DNA of 64,000 nucleotides. Source: Chloroflexota bacterium. Lineage in GTDB: Bacteria; Chloroflexota; Anaerolineae; Promineifilales; Promineifilaceae. The stretch spans positions 1-64,000 of the forward strand of contig JABFFZ010000012.1 of assembly GCA_013112725.1 (NCBI GenBank), in the 5' to 3' direction. A program made the position numbers and the translations under genes. This document shows positions 60,305 through 64,000 of the stretch, one piece after another (position 1 is the first letter of the stretch; every line of letters starts with the position of its first letter). Below the pieces are notes generated by a model. It had not been told where the DNA came from. It searched no databases and worked only from the letters and a program-made list of their open reading frames with translations.

Positions 60305-61723
60305 ATGAAACACACAGTTGGCAAATACATTTTTGGTTTTTTGGTTCTTTTTCTGGTGTTGACGCTGATCGCCTGTAGTGGTGGCAGCAGCGAAACGACC
60401 AGCCCCACGGCCACATCGGGGGCGGCTGCGCCCGCAGCCACCACCGCGCCAGAGACCGCGCCCCAGTCGAACGTTAGAGAATTAACCATATTCTGGGCGC
60501 AATGGGACCCGGCCGACTATCTGCAAGAATTAGTTAAAGATTATGAAGCCGAAACTGGCATCAAAGTCAACGTGATACAAGAACCCTGGGGTTCATTTGG
60601 GGATGTCTTCTTTGCTGAAATGGCCGCTCAGGGCACATCCTATGACATGGTCATCGGCGACAGCCAATGGCTGGGGCAGGCCACCACGCAAGGTCACTAC
60701 GTTAACCTGACCGAGTTCATGAACAGCGAAGGTCTTACCGACAGTGTGACGGAAGCCACCCTGACCTATTACGGTGAATATCCACCCGGTTCCGGCGCCT
60801 ATTGGGCCTTCCCCACTGAGGGTGACGCTAACGGTTGGGCTTATCGCAAAGACTTGTTTGAAGACCCGGCAGAGATGGCTGCTTTTGAAGAAGAATATGG
60901 CTATCCGCTGGCCCCGCCCACCACCATGTCCCAGTTAATGGATATTGCCAAATTCTTCACCCGGCCAGAGCAAGGGTTGTATGGCACGGCCATCTATACG
61001 CAGGCAGATTATGATGGGTTGACGATGGGTTTCCAGAACATGCTCTTCTCCTTTGGCGGCGATTGGTCAGATGCAAATTTCAACCCGGAAGGGGTTATCA
61101 ATTCGCCAGAATCGGTGGCGGCGCTGGAGTTTTACAAAGAGCTGTATGACTGTTGCCAGCCGCCGGGCATGAGTAATGCCTTCTTTGCCGAAGTGAATGA
61201 CGCTTTCATCAGCGGGCAGGCGGCCATGGGCATGAACTACTTTGCCTTCTTCCCCGCCCTGGCGAACCCGCAGGTGAACCCATATGCCGAATCTACCGGG
61301 TATTTTGTGAACCCGGCTGGCCCCAGCGGCGACCACTTTGCTTCACTGGGTGGCCAGGGTATCAGCATCATCTCCTACATTTCGCCGGAGCGCCAACAGG
61401 CGGCCAGAGATTTCATCCGCTGGTTTGGGCAGGATGCTGTTCAGGCCAAATGGGCAGCCTTGGGCGGGTATTCGGCCAACCGGCAAGTGTTGTCTTCAGA
61501 TGAGTTCCTGGCGGTAGCGCCCTTCAACGCGGCTTTTGCCGAGACGATGCAAATTGTTAAGGATTTCTACAACATTCCGGTTTATGGCGAACTGTTGCGT
61601 GTAGCGCAGGATGAAATGGGCCGGTATGTTGTGGGTGGTGAAGGTTCAGCACAGCAAGTGTTGGATGCAATTGCCGCCAGACATGCAGAAATTTTGAAGG
61701 ATGGGGGCTTTTTGGATCAGTAA
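60305..61723 (+). CDS. Sugar ABC transporter substrate-binding lipoprotein (CUT1 type)
   Basis: 472 residues. Signal peptide with lipobox LIAC (Cys about 24), a Ser/Thr/Ala-rich linker, then a family 1 binding protein fold: ELTIFWAQWDPADYLQELVKDYEAETGIKV at the start, EGDANGWAYRKDLFEDP in the middle. It captures a sugar or oligosaccharide outside and hands it to the permeases that follow. AAGGAGG lies six bases before the ATG. Its TAA stop is the first codon of a hairpin repeat. The region has few ACGGCCGT copies. Confidence 0.95.
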   Translation: MKHTVGKYIFGFLVLFLVLTLIACSGGSSETTSPTATSGAAAPAATTAPETAPQSNVRELTIFWAQWDPADYLQELVKDYEAETGIKVNVIQEPWGSFGDVFFAEMAAQGTSYDMVIGDSQWLGQATTQGHYVNLTEFMNSEGLTDSVTEATLTYYGEYPPGSGAYWAFPTEGDANGWAYRKDLFEDPAEMAAFEEEYGYPLAPPTTMSQLMDIAKFFTRPEQGLYGTAIYTQADYDGLTMGFQNMLFSFGGDWSDANFNPEGVINSPESVAALEFYKELYDCCQPPGMSNAFFAEVNDAFISGQAAMGMNYFAFFPALANPQVNPYAESTGYFVNPAGPSGDHFASLGGQGISIISYISPERQQAARDFIRWFGQDAVQAKWAALGGYSANRQVLSSDEFLAVAPFNAAFAETMQIVKDFYNIPVYGELLRVAQDEMGRYVVGGEGSAQQVLDAIAARHAEILKDGGFLDQ

Positions 61724-61794
61724 TCGGTAATCAGTAAGCGGTAAACGGTAATCGGCTAACCCGCCGATTACCGTTTACTGATAACCGATTACTA
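61721..61794. repeat. Hairpin array of GGTAATC words
   Basis: taatcggtaatcagtaagcg and its relatives make the left arm; cgattaccgtttactgataaccgatt is the right arm. It begins with the binding-protein stop codon and fills the gap to the first permease, inside a probable operon. Confidence 0.85.
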
Positions 61795-61813
61795 TATTGG
61801 TGAGAATAGAACA

Positions 61814-62767
61814 ATGACCAGCACATCAGCAACGGACACGGCCGTGCCTGGCGCCCAAAAACACCGCGCTCTCAGTGACCGCGCCATCATTAATCTCTTT
61901 ATCTGGCCGACGTTGATCATCTTGATCGCTTTCAACGTTTTCCCGCTGTTTTATAGCCTCTTTTTGAGCTTTACCGACTATTCGGCTATTGCCGGCCGGC
62001 CGCCGGTCTGGGTGGGCTTTGACAATTTCAACCGTGTCTTGTTTAGCGAAGATATGTGGCGAGCCTTTACCATTACCGGTCGTTACGTCTTGTTTTCCGT
62101 AGCCCTGGAGCTGGTGTTGGGCTTTGCTTTGGCCTTGCTTATCCGGGAACAGTTTCGGGGTAGTGGCATTGTCACCACCTTGATCCTGATTCCCATGATG
62201 CTTTCACCTGTAGTCGTGGGGTTGTTCTGGAAGCTCATCTATACACCCACCTTCGGTTACTTCAACTATTTGATTGGCTTTCGCAATCCCACAGTAGCGC
62301 CCGACTGGCTGGCCAGCCGTTTTGCCGGGCAGCCTATGCCGGGGCTGGCGCTGTGGGCGGTGATCATCGTGGATGTGTGGATGTGGACACCGTTCATCGC
62401 CCTGCTTATTTACTCAGGTTTAAGAGCCATACCCGATTATCTCTATGAAGCGGCCGTTATAGATCGTGCCAGTTCATGGTTCCAATTCCGGCGCATCACG
62501 CTGCCCCAGGTGATGCCGCTGATGCTCATTGCCATCCTGTTCCGCACCATCGAAGCCTTCACCAAATCGTTTGACCTGGTGATGGGTATGACCGGCGGTG
62601 GCCCCGGTGGGCAAACCGAAGTGGTAGCCGTCAAAATTTATCAGCAAGCCTTTCTGGGCCAATTCCAGACCGGGCGGGCCAGCGCCTTTGCCTATATGGT
62701 GCTGATTATTGTGATTGCTATTAGCAATCTATACATTCGCAATCTGAACCAGATGAAAGAAGGGTAG
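61814..62767 (+). CDS. Sugar ABC transporter permease (MalF/UgpA type)
   Basis: 317 residues with six helices, the first at about 32-55 (INLFIWPTLIILIAFNVFPLFYSLFLS). The EAA loop reads YLYEAAVIDRASSWFQFRRITLPQV and docks the ATPase. GGPGGQTEVVAVKIYQQAF near the end is typical for MalF-like permeases. It pairs with the next permease. The start follows GTGAG eight bases upstream. One ACGGCCGT falls in the N-terminal codons (Thr-Ala-Val), just before the first helix. Confidence 0.95.
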   Translation: MTSTSATDTAVPGAQKHRALSDRAIINLFIWPTLIILIAFNVFPLFYSLFLSFTDYSAIAGRPPVWVGFDNFNRVLFSEDMWRAFTITGRYVLFSVALELVLGFALALLIREQFRGSGIVTTLILIPMMLSPVVVGLFWKLIYTPTFGYFNYLIGFRNPTVAPDWLASRFAGQPMPGLALWAVIIVDVWMWTPFIALLIYSGLRAIPDYLYEAAVIDRASSWFQFRRITLPQVMPLMLIAILFRTIEAFTKSFDLVMGMTGGGPGGQTEVVAVKIYQQAFLGQFQTGRASAFAYMVLIIVIAISNLYIRNLNQMKEG

Positions 62768-62805
62768 GAGGGTATTGCTATACGCCCCTGCCGCGAGAGT
62801 TTGTC

Positions 62806-63804
62806 ATGGCAATATTTGAAGAAACAGGCCCCCGCCATCCGGTAACGGAAAGCACACGGGTAGATAAGGTACACCCCCGCGCCAGGCTGGCCAAAAACGT
62901 GCGCGCCATTATAGTCATTATTGTCGCCATCATGCTGCTTTTCCCTGTGTTTGTGATGATGATGACCGCCTTTAAGTCTCGGTCGGATGTGGTTTCCATC
63001 CCCCCTAAACTCATCTTTGAGCCAACGCTCGAAGGGTTCGTCTTTCTGCTCACCGAGCGTTCCCAACTCAGCGGTGTGGCGTTGGAAGAAGCCAGGGCCA
63101 ATGCGGACGAATTGGGTATCTTTGGACAGGTGGCGCTGCGCAACGGTCAGCGCATTACTGGCCCCAGTGACTTCACCATCCGCCTGCGCAACTCGGTCAT
63201 CATTGCTTTTGGCGCGACGGTGGCTTCGGTGACATTAGGTTTGTTTGCCGCTTACGCCTTTAGCCGTTTTGATGTGCCCGGCAAAGGTGACCTGATGTTT
63301 TTTATCCTCAGCGGCCGTATGCTGCCGGCCGTGGTCGTCACCATCCCCATCTTCCTCATGTACCGTCAGTTGGGTCTGCATGATACCCACGCGGGCATGA
63401 TCCTGATTTATACCGTGTTTAATCTTTCGCTGACGGTGTGGCTGTTGAAGGGGTTTATTGATGAAATTCCACGTGAGTATGAAGAGGCGGCGCTGGTAGA
63501 TGGTTACAGCCGCTTCCAGGCATTTTACAAAATTGTGGTACCTCAGGCGGCTACCGGCATTGCGGCCACTACCGTGTTTAGCTTGATTTTTGTCTGGAAT
63601 GAGTATGCCTTTGCTTTGATGCTCACCAGCCAGAAGGCGCGCACCGCGCCACCGGCCATTGCCACCATGTTAGGGCGGGGCGGCATTGAATGGTCGGCCA
63701 TTGCGGCGGGCACCCTGGTGTTTCTGGTTCCGGTTCTGATTATCATCTTTGCCTTGCGGCGGCATTTGCTGCGCGGGGTGACGTTTGGAGCGATCAGGCA
63801 GTAA
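62806..63804 (+). CDS. Sugar ABC transporter permease (MalG/UgpE type)
   Basis: 332 residues. Six helices; the EAA loop reads REYEEAALVDGYSRFQAFYKIVVPQ. A long loop between helices 1 and 2 (about 65-125, with LTERSQLSGVALEEARANAD and FGQVALRNGQRITG) is larger than in MalG and has the look of the UgpE/glycerol-like or AraQ variants that face the binding protein. It starts 38 bases after the previous permease and completes the channel. Its TAA stop is part of the next repeat. Confidence 0.94.
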   Translation: MAIFEETGPRHPVTESTRVDKVHPRARLAKNVRAIIVIIVAIMLLFPVFVMMMTAFKSRSDVVSIPPKLIFEPTLEGFVFLLTERSQLSGVALEEARANADELGIFGQVALRNGQRITGPSDFTIRLRNSVIIAFGATVASVTLGLFAAYAFSRFDVPGKGDLMFFILSGRMLPAVVVTIPIFLMYRQLGLHDTHAGMILIYTVFNLSLTVWLLKGFIDEIPREYEEAALVDGYSRFQAFYKIVVPQAATGIAATTVFSLIFVWNEYAFALMLTSQKARTAPPAIATMLGRGGIEWSAIAAGTLVFLVPVLIIIFALRRHLLRGVTFGAIRQ

Positions 63805-63880
63805 TTAGGTAATGAAGTAGTTGTGTAATTACCCAATTACCCAATTACCCAATTACCCAATTACCCAATCACCCAATTAC
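63802..63880. repeat. Tandem array of the 8-bp word AATTACCC
   Basis: Seven copies of aattaccc (one reads aatcaccc) run from about 63829 to 63880, after taattaggtaatgaagtag which gives a weak opposite arm. It starts with the permease stop codon and sits immediately before the ATPase start. Confidence 0.9.
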
Positions 63881-63883
63881 CAC

Positions 63884-64000
63884 ATGGCAACTATAGAACT
63901 ACGTCAGGTAGAAAAAAGATTCGGCGAGATGTATGCCGTGAAGCCGGTAGATTTGACCATTCAGAGCGGTGAGTTTGTGGTGTTGCTGGGGCCGTCGGGC
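63884..64000 (+). CDS. Sugar ABC transporter ATP-binding protein (partial, cut by window end)
   Basis: The first 39 codons read MATIELRQVEKRFGEMYAVK, then LTIQSGEFVVLLGPSG, which is the start of a MalK/UgpC-type ATPase up to the first half of Walker A. The rest lies outside the window. It is the ATPase that would energise the two permeases before it. The AATTACCC array occupies the place of its ribosome binding site, so translation initiation is not obvious. Confidence 0.9.
   Translation, partial: MATIELRQVEKRFGEMYAVKPVDLTIQSGEFVVLLGPSG

Noticed and set aside
1-64000. tRNA, rRNA, prophage or insertion-sequence transposase
   Set aside because: None was recognised on either strand by reading; small structured RNAs cannot be ruled out without a covariance search.

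Overview
The window looks like chromosomal DNA of a GC-rich, free-living bacterium, most probably a member of the Chloroflexota (Anaerolineae or Caldilineae-like). This is inferred from the gene set: membrane-anchored Ser/Thr kinases and propeller proteins with Pro/Thr 'TPTATP' linkers, very large surface proteins with a short C-terminal YLP-type tail, ArsR-DUF2087 regulators, XisH/XisI, and CUT1-type sugar ABC transporters. No 16S rRNA, tRNA or other marker is present to confirm it.

Layout. 0-8.5 kb: end of an unknown gene, a transmembrane Ser/Thr kinase, a remnant of rpe, then (minus strand) an AAC(2')-like acetyltransferase, transketolase and an SDR dehydrogenase, followed by SRAP, HAD phosphatase and a frameshifted lipoprotein. 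8.5-12.6 kb: four-gene oligopeptide-type ABC transporter without a binding protein. 12.6-17 kb (minus): unknown protein, molybdopterin oxidoreductase, two ArsR-DUF2087 regulators with a striking operator, TerC. 17-20.2 kb (minus): copper cluster csoR-copZ-copA. 20.3-24 kb: accessory island with a STAND-type ATPase/TPR protein plus membrane partner, a Calx-beta remnant and XisH/XisI. 24-31 kb: histidine kinase, propeller protein, binding lipoprotein, DNA polymerase IV. 31-37 kb: CARDB protein, aldo/keto reductase, sugar isomerase plus Gfo/Idh/MocA oxidoreductase, PEP carboxykinase. 37-41.7 kb: fatty-acyl-AMP ligase, a zinc-ribbon/L7-L12-like/PQQ-propeller membrane protein, Ada-type methyltransferase. 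41.7-59 kb: 916-residue propeller protein, a small conserved protein, and a 4,694-residue surface protein. 59.3-64 kb: GntR regulator and a CUT1 sugar ABC operon cut by the window end.

Genome-scale structure dominates. The 8-bp palindrome ACGGCCGT occurs about 140 times by eye (about once per 450 bp, against one or two expected), mostly inside genes, where it leaves Thr-Ala-Val, x-Gly-Arg and Arg-Pro footprints. Gene ends and gaps carry many hairpin repeats made of short degenerate words; several supply the stop codon of the preceding gene, and at least three sit in frame inside coding sequence (copA, acyl-AMP ligase, giant protein). The repeat-associated signals, the C-terminal YLP tail, the STAND pair and the ArsR operator are the best candidates for undescribed biology.
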